The notes below the pieces were generated by a model. That model did not search any database, was not told the DNA's origin, and saw nothing but the letters and a program-made list of their open reading frames with translations. Made by a program: the position numbers and the translations under genes. Below are positions 17,058 to 24,475 of a DNA stretch of 64,000 bases, one piece after another; within the stretch, counting starts at the first letter, position 1; every line of letters begins with the position of its first letter. The stretch is taken from NCBI RefSeq assembly GCF_000711955.1, contig NZ_JONR01000015.1:80781-144780 (forward strand). The letters run 5' to 3'. This DNA comes from Nevskia soli DSM 19509 (lineage in GTDB: Bacteria > Pseudomonadota > Gammaproteobacteria > Nevskiales > Nevskiaceae).

Positions 17058-17884
17058 CCGCGATGCACACCGCATACGTCCGCTGCGCCACCCTGCTGGC
17101 CACAGCCCTGCTCTGCGCCTGCCAGGACAACTACACCGCCTACGCCCTCACCAGCACCGGTTCGATCATCACCTTCAAAACCGACTCGCCTTCCAGCATC
17201 ACCGCCACCAAGACGGTGAGCGGCCTCGCCTCGGGCGAGACCCTGGTGCAGATCGTCTATCGCCCGGCCGACGGCAAGATCTATGGCATCACCAGCGACC
17301 AGTTGCTGTGCAGCGTGGATCCAGGCAGCGGCGTGGCCACCCTGGTCAGCAGCAGCGCCTTCACCGGCGACACCATCTCCAGCCCGGCGATCGGCTTCGA
17401 CCCGGTGCACGACCAGTTGCGCGTCGTCACCGCCGAATACAACCTGCGCGTCACCGCCGCCGGCGCCCACGTGCAATCCGCTACCAAGGTGGCCTTCGAC
17501 AGCGGCGATACCTACAGCGGCAAGACGCCGCAGCTCGCCGCCATCACCTACGGCAATCCCGCCGCGGGCGCCGCCTCCACCACGCTCTACGCGCTGGACG
17601 TGACCACGCAAAGCCTGCTGCGCGTCGGCGATGCCGACGCCGGCGCCACCACCAGCGTGGACAGTGGCGACCTTCACACCATCGGCAGCGTTGGCGTCAG
17701 CTTCACCGCCAATGCCGGTCTCTCCATCCAGTCCGGCAACGACACGGCGTACGCGGTGTTGCAACAGAGCGGCAGCGGCGCCGCGCTGTATACCATCGAC
17801 CTGGGCAGCGGCGCCGCGTCCAAGGTAGGCAGTATCGGCGACGGCGAGCAGACGCTGATCTCGCTGGCATTGGCGGGCAGTTGA
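17054..17884 (+). CDS. DUF4394 domain lipoprotein
   Basis: A 276-residue exported protein. The N-terminus TLLATALLCACQDNY has a lipobox-like LCAC, so a lipoprotein is likely. The rest is a beta-propeller-like domain matching DUF4394 (YALTSTGSIITFKTDSP, IVYRPADGKIYGITSDQLLCSVDPGSG, IGFDPVHDQLRVVTAEYNLRV). Its function is unknown; the pattern suggests a seven-bladed propeller with paired blades. The start ATG lies within the stop region of the protease gene (ATGA overlap), so the two are translationally coupled and probably work together outside the cytoplasm. A second in-frame ATG at 17063 could also be used. Confidence 0.85.
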   Translation: MTAMHTAYVRCATLLATALLCACQDNYTAYALTSTGSIITFKTDSPSSITATKTVSGLASGETLVQIVYRPADGKIYGITSDQLLCSVDPGSGVATLVSSSAFTGDTISSPAIGFDPVHDQLRVVTAEYNLRVTAAGAHVQSATKVAFDSGDTYSGKTPQLAAITYGNPAAGAASTTLYALDVTTQSLLRVGDADAGATTSVDSGDLHTIGSVGVSFTANAGLSIQSGNDTAYAVLQQSGSGAALYTIDLGSGAASKVGSIGDGEQTLISLALAGS

Positions 17885-17916
17885 GCGACGCTGTCGGATG
17901 CCTCTGCGAAGCGTTT

Positions 17917-17966
17917 GTAAAGCTGGAGTAAAGATGCCGCAGTGCGTCACACGATGGACTTAGCAT
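17917..17966 (+). promoter_or_regulatory. CpxR-like box and -10 upstream of the two-component genes
   Basis: GTAAA at 17917-17921 and GTAAA at 17928-17932, N6 spacer, followed by TAGCAT at 17961-17966 at the standard distance. Transcription from it would start near 17973, more than 400 nt before the response-regulator gene. Confidence 0.65.
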
Positions 17967-17972
17967 GGCTGC

Positions 17973-18224
17973 ACCGGTGGCGCTCGCAGCGACGAAACGG
18001 AAAACGTCCACGACAGCACCGGTGCCGTATCAAGCTTTCTGGATTGCTTGCAGGATTTCAGGAATTTGCGCAGCGGCCCGCAGGCCCGCTCGCATGCAGG
18101 ACTCACCATGCGGTATTCCCTGCCCATGGTGTGTGGCCCGGTTGGCGTCTTCCCCATTCGCCAACCAGCGGGGAGGTGTCAGCGAAACGTAGTCCCCCTG
18201 CCTCGCTGGCGCCTCCCATTTTTC
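17973..18224 (+). ncRNA. Candidate structured small RNA or attenuated leader
   Basis: About 250 nt lie between a CpxR-like promoter and a Rho-independent terminator, with no convincing open frame. From the predicted start, GCACCGGTG (17971-17979) can pair with CACCGGTGC (18017-18025). A second hairpin is GTTGGCG/CGCCAAC at 18141-18165. The third is the terminator stem at 18171-18217. The distal gene is the response regulator at 18385. So this may be a separate RNA made by the two-component system, or a leader in which termination limits expression of that system. No Rfam family is claimed. Confidence 0.4.
18171..18223 (+). terminator. Rho-independent terminator in the leader of the two-component operon
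   Basis: A 14-bp stem (18171-18184 with 18204-18217; two G-U pairs in RNA), 19-nt loop, then ATTTTTC. It stands about 160 bp before the response-regulator start, and about 290 bp after the end of the DUF4394 gene. Confidence 0.75.
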
Positions 18225-18384
18225 GGGTTGTCTCCCAGGGCCAAAGCCGACTCCGCGCAGCGCGCCACTCCCCGGTTTTCGCCCGCCCTGTGGGCCTCCG
18301 TCACCCGTCGTGGCGGCTCCACCTTTGCAATCCGGCGCTTTCCCCTATCAAATGAATACTTCCAACCCCTTCACCTCCAGACCG

Positions 18385-19113
18385 ATGAAGCTCGAGGAGA
18401 AATCCACCCTGGTGCGGATCCTGCTGATCGACGACGATCGCAAGCTGGTGCGCATGCTGGCGGAGTACCTGGAAGCGCAGGGCTACCAGGTCGCGGCCGC
18501 GCACGACGGCGCCGAAGGCGCTGCGCGCGCACGGGCCGAGGCCTGGGACCTGATCGTGCTCGACGTGATGATGCCCAAGGTCAACGGCTTCGAAGTGCTG
18601 CGCGTGCTGCGCCAGGTCTCGCAGGTGCCGGTGCTGATGCTCACCGCCCGCGGCGGCGACGAGGACCGCATCCACGGCCTGGAGGGCGGGGCGGACGACT
18701 ACGTGCCGAAGACCGCCTCCTCGCGCGAACTGCTGGCGCGCATTCGCGCCGTGTTGCGCCGTTCCGCCGCCGCCGCGCCGGCGGCGGAGCGCTCGCGCGA
18801 GATCGTCGCCGGCGCACTGCGTATCGACAGCGCGGCGCGCAGCGCCAGCCTCGGCGGCGTGCCGCTGAGCCTGACCCCGGTGGAATTCGACCTGCTGCTC
18901 GCCATGGCCCGCTACCGCGGCAGCGTGCGTTCGCGCGAGCAATTGCTGGAGCAGGTGCGCGACCGCGAATTCGAAGCCTTCGACCGTTCCATCGACGTGC
19001 ACGTCGCCAGCCTGCGCCGCAAGCTGGGCGACGACCCGCGCACGCCGCGCTATATCCGCACCGTGCGCACTGTCGGCTACATGCTGGTCGACGCGGACAG
19101 CGCCGCCTCGTGA
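18385..19113 (+). CDS. OmpR-family response regulator, CpxR-like
   Basis: A 242-residue regulator with receiver domain (ILLIDDDRKLVRMLAEYLEAQGY; phospho-acceptor in LIVLDVMMPK, Asp60 in this numbering) and a C-terminal winged-helix DNA-binding domain (LTPVEFDLLLAMARYRGSVRSREQLLEQVR, FDRSIDVHVASLRRKLG). The receiver reads most like CpxR (DDDRxL, LMLTARGGDEDRIHGLEGGADDYVPK). After the conserved Lys the usual Pro is Thr (VPKTASS). Start is uncertain: ATG 18385 has no good ribosome site, while GTG 18412 has GAGGAG 12 bp upstream. It is co-transcribed with the kinase. The GTAAA-N6-GTAAA boxes around it match the known CpxR consensus. Confidence 0.9.
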   Translation: MKLEEKSTLVRILLIDDDRKLVRMLAEYLEAQGYQVAAAHDGAEGAARARAEAWDLIVLDVMMPKVNGFEVLRVLRQVSQVPVLMLTARGGDEDRIHGLEGGADDYVPKTASSRELLARIRAVLRRSAAAAPAAERSREIVAGALRIDSAARSASLGGVPLSLTPVEFDLLLAMARYRGSVRSREQLLEQVRDREFEAFDRSIDVHVASLRRKLGDDPRTPRYIRTVRTVGYMLVDADSAAS

Positions 19114-19137
19114 GGCCGCAGCCATGAGCCGGCGCCG

Positions 19138-20748
19138 ATGAAGCTGCGCAGTTCGCTCTATGCCAAGCTGCTGCTGTGGCTGCTGCTCGACCTGCTGCTG
19201 ATCGGCGCCCTGTTCTTCGCCTTCCCCGGACGCTCCGGCATGGGCTGGAACATGCTGCTGTCGGAGCCGGTGCGCGACCGCCTGCTGACCATCGGCGAAC
19301 GCATCGGCAAGGACCTGTCGCTGACGCCGGAGGCCGGCTGGGAACAGGTGCTCGAAGCCTACAGCGCCGAGTACGGCGTGACCCTGTCCATTGATCGGCG
19401 CGACAGCCTGCCGCTACCGCCGCCGTTCCTGCAGCCACCGGATGGCCTCGACCCGCGTGAGGCCCCTGGCTTCGATGGCGGCGCCATGGGCGTGCAGGAT
19501 GGCGTTCCCTTCTTCCTCTACCGTAACGGCCCGGCCCCGCCGACGGATCGCCCTGCGCCGTCCGCCACTGCCCCGGAGTCACCGTCCGGGCCGCCTCCAT
19601 CCTCTCGCGACGAGCGCGGCATTCACGGCGGCCCCGGTCCGGCTATCGGCTTCGCCACGGCCGGCATGCTCGGCCACGGCGGCCTGCCGCCGTTCGCCAA
19701 CCGCAGGATGCGCGGCAACCTCATCGCCATCAACCACCCGCATTCCTTCGATCCCTACGACGTGCGCATCCCCGCCACGGTGGAGCGCAGCGCCGAGCCT
19801 TCGCGGCCCATCATCCTGGACGCGCGCGCCGCCGGCCTGGGCCAGCTGCTGCGCTTTCTCGGCGTCACCGAGTGGCTGCTGTTCGCGGCCCTGGTGATCG
19901 GCCTGTCGGCGTTGCTGTGGTGGCCCTTCGTCTGGGGCATCACCCGCACCGTGGTGCGCGTCACCGACGCCACCGAGCATATCGCCGCCGGCCGTTTCGA
20001 AACGCGCATCGGCACCCGCCGCAGCGACGAACTGGGCCGCCTGGCCGACTCGGTCAACCGCATGGCCGAGCGCCTGCAGAGCTACGTTACCGGACAGAAG
20101 CAGTTCCTCGCCGACGTCGCCCATGAAGTCACCTCGCCCCTGGCGCGGATGCAGATGGGCCTGGGCATCCTTGAGTCGCGCGTCGGCGACGACGCCCAGC
20201 GCACCCTGCGGGACGTGCAGGAAGAGGCCGAGCAGATGTCGCGCCTGCTCAACGAGCTGCTGCTGTTCTCCCGCGCCGGCATGGAAGCCGAGCGCGCGCC
20301 GGCCCTGGCCCTGGACCTGTACCCGCTGCTGCGCCAGGTCCTCCAGCGCGAGGATCCGCAGCAGCGCGTCCGCGTGGACGGCGCCGATGGCCTGCGCGCC
20401 GTGGCGCGTCCGGCCCTGCTGGAGCGCGCCATCGCCAACCTGGTGCGCAACGCCCTGCGCTACGCCGGCGACAGCGACATCGCGGTGGAGCTGACGGCGG
20501 CGCGCGACAAGGGCCTGGTCCATATCCTGGTGCGCGACCGCGGCCCCGGCGTGCCGCCGGAAGCGCTGGCCCGGCTGGGCGAGCCCTTCTACCGGCCCGA
20601 AGTCTCGCGCGACCGCGACAGCGGCGGCACCGGCCTGGGCCTGGCCATCGTCATGCGCTGCATCGAAGCCTGCGGCGGCAGCGTGGTCCTGCGCAACCGC
20701 GAAGGCGGCGGTTTCGAGGCCGAAGTCAGGCTCGCCGCCGCCGGCTGA
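19138..20748 (+). CDS. Sensor histidine kinase, CpxA-like
   Basis: A 536-residue inner-membrane kinase paired with the upstream regulator (24-bp gap). Topology: TM1 at about 9-29, periplasmic sensor region to about 245, TM2 at about 250-270, HAMP (about 272-325, TDATEHIAAGRFETRIGTRRSDELGRLADSVNRM), HisKA with FLADVAHEVTSPLARMQ (His329), and HATPase with NLVRNALRYA, DRGPGVP and GGTGLGLAI. The periplasmic part is large and carries a Pro-rich, low-complexity stretch (about 98-165, PPTDRPAPSATAPESPSGPPP) not usual in CpxA. This may reflect a different envelope signal. Its 3' end overlaps the convergent LysR gene by 23 bp. Confidence 0.93.
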   Translation: MKLRSSLYAKLLLWLLLDLLLIGALFFAFPGRSGMGWNMLLSEPVRDRLLTIGERIGKDLSLTPEAGWEQVLEAYSAEYGVTLSIDRRDSLPLPPPFLQPPDGLDPREAPGFDGGAMGVQDGVPFFLYRNGPAPPTDRPAPSATAPESPSGPPPSSRDERGIHGGPGPAIGFATAGMLGHGGLPPFANRRMRGNLIAINHPHSFDPYDVRIPATVERSAEPSRPIILDARAAGLGQLLRFLGVTEWLLFAALVIGLSALLWWPFVWGITRTVVRVTDATEHIAAGRFETRIGTRRSDELGRLADSVNRMAERLQSYVTGQKQFLADVAHEVTSPLARMQMGLGILESRVGDDAQRTLRDVQEEAEQMSRLLNELLLFSRAGMEAERAPALALDLYPLLRQVLQREDPQQRVRVDGADGLRAVARPALLERAIANLVRNALRYAGDSDIAVELTAARDKGLVHILVRDRGPGVPPEALARLGEPFYRPEVSRDRDSGGTGLGLAIVMRCIEACGGSVVLRNREGGGFEAEVRLAAAG

Positions 20749-21682
20749 GCTTGTGCGCCGTCGCGGCGCGGCGCTTCAGCAACGCCGCCAGGGCGCCTTC
20801 GTTCAGCCCCGGATCGCCGCCGAACACCTCGGCGATGAAATCCATATACACGCTGGCGCGCCGCGGCAGCAGGCGCTTGGCCGGGTAGACGATGTGGATC
20901 GGAACCGGCGGCCCCATGTGTTCCAGCAGAAGCGGCTGCACCCGCCCGTCGAGCAGCGGCTCCTCGAACAGCCACACCGGCGTATAGGCGATGCCCAGCC
21001 CGTCGAGCGCGGCGCGGTAGATCCCGTCCGGCGTATTCACCCGCACACGGCCGCCCACCGTCACCTCGCCGTCGCGGAACATCCAGCGGTTGCCCGCACT
21101 CGCCAGCGTGTAGGCGATGCAGTCATGCCGCGCCAGGTCTTCCGGCACGCGCGGCGTCGGATGCCCGGCCAGGTAGCCCGGCGTGGCGACGCAGACCCGC
21201 TCGGCGGTGCCGATGCGGCGTGCCTTCAGCGCGCTGTCCCTGAGCGTGCCGATGCGGATCGCCAGGTCCACGCCTTCCTCCACCAGGTCGATGAAGCGGT
21301 CGCTGATCTGCACGTCGAGCTCCAGCTGCGGATAACGCTGCAACACCGTCCGCATCAGCGGCAGCAGGTGCGTGCGTCCCAGCACGGTAGGGCAGGCGAT
21401 GCGCAGCAGCCCGGCCAGCTGGTCCTCGCCGCGCGCGTTCGACTCCGCCTCCGTCACCGCATCCAGCACCCGCCGCGCCTCGGTGTAGTAGCGCTCGCCT
21501 TCGGGCGTCAGCGTCAGCTTGCGCGTCGAGCGGTGCAACAGCCGGGTACCCAGGTGCTCCTCCAGCGCCGCGATATGCCGGCTCACGTTGGGCTGGCCGG
21601 TACCCAGCTCCCGCGCCACCGCCGAGAAGCTGCCGGTTTCCACCGCGCGGGCAAAGCTGTGCATCAGCAGGAAGCGGTCCAT
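20726..21682 (-). CDS. LysR-family transcriptional regulator
   Basis: A 318-residue regulator with N-terminal winged HTH (FARAVETGSFSAVARELGTGQPNVSRHIAALEEHLGTRLLHRSTRKLTLTPEG) and C-terminal periplasmic-binding-protein-like effector domain (LRIACPTVLGRTHLLPLM, DLAIRIGTLRDSALKARRIG). Start at 21682 is chosen because the domain begins there (MDRFLLMHSF). It is divergent from an SDR gene, and LysR regulators typically control the divergent neighbour. A T-N11-A palindrome lies in the gap. The effector is unknown. It resembles the CrgA/AaeR-like group that regulates small oxidoreductases. Confidence 0.93.
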   Translation of the reverse strand: MDRFLLMHSFARAVETGSFSAVARELGTGQPNVSRHIAALEEHLGTRLLHRSTRKLTLTPEGERYYTEARRVLDAVTEAESNARGEDQLAGLLRIACPTVLGRTHLLPLMRTVLQRYPQLELDVQISDRFIDLVEEGVDLAIRIGTLRDSALKARRIGTAERVCVATPGYLAGHPTPRVPEDLARHDCIAYTLASAGNRWMFRDGEVTVGGRVRVNTPDGIYRAALDGLGIAYTPVWLFEEPLLDGRVQPLLLEHMGPPVPIHIVYPAKRLLPRRASVYMDFIAEVFGGDPGLNEGALAALLKRRAATAHKLSRRRRA

Positions 21683-21710
21683 GGCGCAGCCTCGTCGGGG
21701 AAGTGATTCA

Positions 21711-21725
21711 TGCAGTACAAGCATG
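21711..21725. promoter_or_regulatory. LysR-type binding site candidate (T-N11-A palindrome)
   Basis: ATGC (21711-21714) and GCAT (21722-21725) flank 7 bp; T21712 and A21724 are separated by 11 bp. This fits the T-N11-A rule for LysR regulators and lies in the 171-bp gap between the divergent LysR and SDR genes. Confidence 0.5.
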
Positions 21726-21853
21726 GATATTATGCCTTTCCCATGGACTTATCAGACACCGGCAATCGGCGGAGACTGCGTTCCAGGGTGAACCGGGACC
21801 GGCCCAGACCGCCGCGAAGGCTCACCAGCACTTCGAATCAAAGGAGATACAAC

Positions 21854-22585
21854 ATGGGCAAGCTGCAAGGCAAAGTCGCAGTCATCACCGGCGGCAGTTC
21901 CGGCATGGGCCTGGCCACCGCCAAGCGCTACGTCGCGGAAGGCGCCTACGTCTACATCACCGGCCGCCGCCAGGCCGAGCTCGACGCCGCGGTCAAGGCG
22001 ATCGGCTCCAACGTCACCGGCGTGCGCGGCGACATTTCCAACCTCGCCGATCTCGACCGTCTCTATGAAACGGTCAAGGCGGGCAAGGGCCACATCGACA
22101 TCCTCTTCGCCAATGCCGGCATCGGTGAATTCCTGCCGATCGGCGCCATCACCCCGGAGCATTTCGACCAGACCTTCGGCGTCAACGTACGCGGCACCCT
22201 GTTCACCGTGCAGAAGGCCCTGCCGCTGTTCCGTGACGGCGGCTCCATCATCCTCACCGGCTCCATTGCCAGCGTCAAAGGCATTCCCGCCTTCGGCGTC
22301 TACAGCGCCACCAAGGCCGCCATCCGCTCCTTCGTCCGCACCTGGACCCTGGAGCTGAAGGACCGGAAGATCCGCTCCAACGTCATCAGCCCCGGCACCA
22401 TCGACACGCCGATCCTGGCGCCGCTGCCCAAGGAAGCCATCGCCCAGATCGTCGCCGGTGTGCCGATGGCGCGCATGGGCGAGTCGGACGAGATCGCCAC
22501 CGTCGCCGTGTTCCTCGCCTCGGACGATTCCAGCTTCATCACCGGCATCGAGCTGTTCGTCGACGGTGGGGTCGCGCAGGTCTGA
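21854..22585 (+). CDS. Short-chain dehydrogenase/reductase
   Basis: A 243-residue classical SDR. The NAD(P)-binding TGGSSGMG is near residues 13-20, NAG near 85, the catalytic Ser is in LTGSIASVKG, and Y-x3-K is YSATK (about 150-154). The C-terminus reads SSFITGIELFVDGGVAQV. Substrate unknown; classical SDRs reduce ketones or oxidise alcohols. AAGGAG at 21841-21846 fits the start. It is divergent from the LysR gene, which presumably controls it. A hairpin follows the stop. Confidence 0.94.
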   Translation: MGKLQGKVAVITGGSSGMGLATAKRYVAEGAYVYITGRRQAELDAAVKAIGSNVTGVRGDISNLADLDRLYETVKAGKGHIDILFANAGIGEFLPIGAITPEHFDQTFGVNVRGTLFTVQKALPLFRDGGSIILTGSIASVKGIPAFGVYSATKAAIRSFVRTWTLELKDRKIRSNVISPGTIDTPILAPLPKEAIAQIVAGVPMARMGESDEIATVAVFLASDDSSFITGIELFVDGGVAQV

Positions 22586-22605
22586 CGTACGCTGTATCGC
22601 GTTTG

Positions 22606-22644
22606 GTCGCAAGGCCCCGGCCGCCCAGGTCCGGGCCTTGCGAC
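22606..22644. terminator. Hairpin terminator candidate after the SDR gene
   Basis: A 12-bp perfect stem (GTCGCAAGGCCC at 22606-22617 with 22633-22644), loop 15 nt with additional CCGG pairing, 20 bp after the stop codon. No T-run, so it may be a transcript-stabilising hairpin rather than a terminator. Confidence 0.5.
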
Positions 22645-22684
22645 TGCTGGATGCGGGGGCGGCCGGGGACCTCGCCGCCGATTG

Positions 22685-22734
22685 GTAAACCTCATGTAAA
22701 TTCCGCCGGCCGCGGCCTCCGCCGCGCGTAACGT
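22685..22734 (+). promoter_or_regulatory. CpxR-like box and -10 for the 22765 exported protein
   Basis: GTAAA at 22685-22689 and GTAAA at 22696-22700, N6 spacer, followed by TAACGT at 22729-22734, the same geometry as the other boxes. The start codon at 22765 lies 31 bp after the -10. Confidence 0.65.
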
Positions 22735-22764
22735 GGCGACCTCGGCTCAACACGCGAGAGACCC

Positions 22765-23319
22765 ATGCACCAGAAAACATTGGGCAGCCTGCTGCTGGCA
22801 TCGGCCATCGGCCTGTCTGGCTGGGCTGCCATCGCCAGTGCCGATGAGCCCGGCGAGGGGCATCCGCCGCCCATCGCTGGCCCCGGCCAGCCATTCGCAC
22901 CGGACGCGCCACCCCACGGCCCGCGGCTGCAGCTTGGGTTCGGGAATCCCGGGTTCGGCCCCGGCGCGGGTCCCGGCCCTGGCATGGGTGGCCCAGGCTT
23001 CGACGGCCCCGCGGATGCAGTCATCCACACCCTGATCGAGATCGAGCGCCTGTACCGCGAGGAAGGCCGTTCGAAAGAAGTCGTGTCCCTGTACCAGGGC
23101 GTGCTGGGCAAGACCAAGGACCCCCTGGTACGCCACTTCGCCTACGAGGCCATCGCCCACGCGCAATTGCGGCCGGCGGATACCGACAAGGCCGTCGCCA
23201 CGCTCAAGCAGAGCCTGGACGAAAGCCTGCAGCATCTCAACGAACTCCCTCCCCCGGGCGGCCCTGGCCGTGATCGCGCTCCCGGCCAGGGCAACAATTC
23301 AGGCGAAAAGGCGCCCTGA
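22765..23319 (+). CDS. Exported Gly/Pro-rich hypothetical protein with helical repeat region
   Basis: A 184-residue protein. Signal peptide LLLASAIGLSGWAAIASADE (cleavage near residue 26), then a low-complexity Gly/Pro stretch (about 28-78: GNPGFGPGAGPGPGMGGPG), then a helical region with two TPR-like helices (IHTLIEIERLYREEGRSKEVVSLYQGVL, HFAYEAIAHAQL) and a short Pro/Gly tail. No enzyme domain is seen. The CpxR-like box and the export signal place it with the other envelope proteins in the regulon. A strong terminator follows. Confidence 0.75.
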   Translation: MHQKTLGSLLLASAIGLSGWAAIASADEPGEGHPPPIAGPGQPFAPDAPPHGPRLQLGFGNPGFGPGAGPGPGMGGPGFDGPADAVIHTLIEIERLYREEGRSKEVVSLYQGVLGKTKDPLVRHFAYEAIAHAQLRPADTDKAVATLKQSLDESLQHLNELPPPGGPGRDRAPGQGNNSGEKAP

Positions 23320-23324
23320 AGCGT

Positions 23325-23367
23325 GACGGCGGTCCGCAGGGGGACTGCGGACCGCCGTCCTTTTTTT
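23325..23367 (+). terminator. Rho-independent terminator
   Basis: A 15-bp perfect stem (23325-23339 with 23345-23359), 5-nt loop GGGGA, then seven T (23361-23367). It ends the exported-protein transcript just before the convergent AraC gene. Confidence 0.95.
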
Positions 23368-23375
23368 GTCGGTTG

Positions 23376-24242
23376 CTAGGCCTCCTGTCGCACCTTGCCG
23401 GGTGCGAAACCCTGCACCCGCTTGAAGGCGCGGCGGAACGCCGCCTCGGTCTGATAGCCCAGGCGTTCGGCGATGCGCGCCACGCTCTGGTTCGGATCGC
23501 GCAGCAGGCGCACCGCCTCGGCCATGCGCCACTCCGTCAGGTACTGCATCGGCGCCACGCCCAGCACCTCGGAGAAATGCTCACAGAACGCGGTGCGCGA
23601 CAGCAGCGCGATCTCCGCCAGCTCGGCGATGCTCCAGTTGCGCCCCGCATCGTCATGCATCGCCGCCAGGGCCCGCGACAGCCGCGGATCGTTCAGCGCC
23701 GCCAGCAACCCCTGCCGCGGCAGATCCTTCACCACATGGCTGCGGATCGCCAGCACCAGCAGCGAATCCGCCAGCTTGTTCAGCACCAGCTGGTTGCCGA
23801 ACAGCGACTGGCTCGACTGTGCCGCCATCATCTGCCCCAGCGCGCGGAAATGCCCGGCCTCGTCCGGTTCGTGCACCACGAAGAACTCCGGCAGCGAATC
23901 CAGCACCGCGTTGCGCTTGCCGCCCTGCGAGGTGAATTCACCGCAGAGCATCGCCGTATCCGCCGGCTGCTCGGCTCCCGTGCGCATCACCTGGCACAGC
24001 GTATGCGGCCCGCCGCGCGGAAACACGATCAGGTCGCCGGCGCCGAGGGTCAGCGGAGCGGGCAGGTAACTCGCCTCCACGCGGCAACTGCCCGAACTGA
24101 TCAGGTGGAAGATGCCGCGATCCATCTGCGGCTCGCGTTCGATCCACTCGCCGCAGTAGGTGACGTTATCGGTGATACGGGCGGAGATCTGGTGCGCGCC
24201 CATGATCGAGGCGAACACTCTTTCCGCGGACTGTTCGAGCAT
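23376..24242 (-). CDS. AraC-family transcriptional regulator (cupin_6 type)
   Basis: A 288-residue regulator with an N-terminal cupin-like sensor domain (LTLGAGDLIVFPRGGPHTL) and C-terminal double HTH of the AraC type (WSIAELAEIALLSRTAFCEHFSEVLGVAPMQYLTEWRMAEAVRLL, VARIAERLGYQTEAAFRRAFKRVQGFAPG). Members of this cupin_6 group often sit beside carboxymuconolactone-decarboxylase-like or oxidoreductase genes. A paralogue with the same architecture is at 25134. The start sits in an ATG reading outwards into the 24243-24475 gap. Effector is unknown. Confidence 0.92.
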   Translation of the reverse strand: MLEQSAERVFASIMGAHQISARITDNVTYCGEWIEREPQMDRGIFHLISSGSCRVEASYLPAPLTLGAGDLIVFPRGGPHTLCQVMRTGAEQPADTAMLCGEFTSQGGKRNAVLDSLPEFFVVHEPDEAGHFRALGQMMAAQSSQSLFGNQLVLNKLADSLLVLAIRSHVVKDLPRQGLLAALNDPRLSRALAAMHDDAGRNWSIAELAEIALLSRTAFCEHFSEVLGVAPMQYLTEWRMAEAVRLLRDPNQSVARIAERLGYQTEAAFRRAFKRVQGFAPGKVRQEA

Positions 24243-24335
24243 GTCCCTAATTTAGCACGCGGCTCATTACAGTCCGCTGCTATCCACACCCTTCCTGCCA
24301 GGCCAGCAAAACCCCGCCCCAAAACCCCGCCCATT

Positions 24336-24365
24336 GTCATCCTGAGCGGAGCGAAGGATCTGGCC
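24336..24365. repeat. Dispersed repeat unit (GTCATCCTGAGCGGAGCGAA type)
   Basis: A 30-bp sequence closely matching copies near 54299 and 58206. The common core GTCAT(C/T)CTG(A/G)GCGCAGCGAAG is frequent in intergenic DNA of many proteobacteria. Here it lies between the AraC and AhpD-like genes together with a near-palindrome GTAGGGCGGCCACGGGCCAC at 24396. Confidence 0.7.
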
Positions 24366-24475
24366 GCACACCATCAAAAAGCCACGCGCTCAGCGGTAGG
24401 GCGGCCACGGGCCACCCTACGAATATTCCACCACACCTTCTCCCGCGACCGGGAAAAGACGTGGCTCCCGGCCCC

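Noticed and set aside
17942..18355. Open frames over the leader before the response regulator
   Set aside because: No ribosome binding site, Pro/Arg/Ser-rich composition and interruption by a terminator; the sequence is better explained as a structured RNA region.
6896..22734. PhoB-type Pho boxes as the sole reading of the 11-bp repeats
   Set aside because: The half-site GTAAA fits the CpxR consensus better than CTGTCAT, and a CpxR-like regulator is encoded among the targets, while no pst/pho genes are in the window. Kept as the main alternative.
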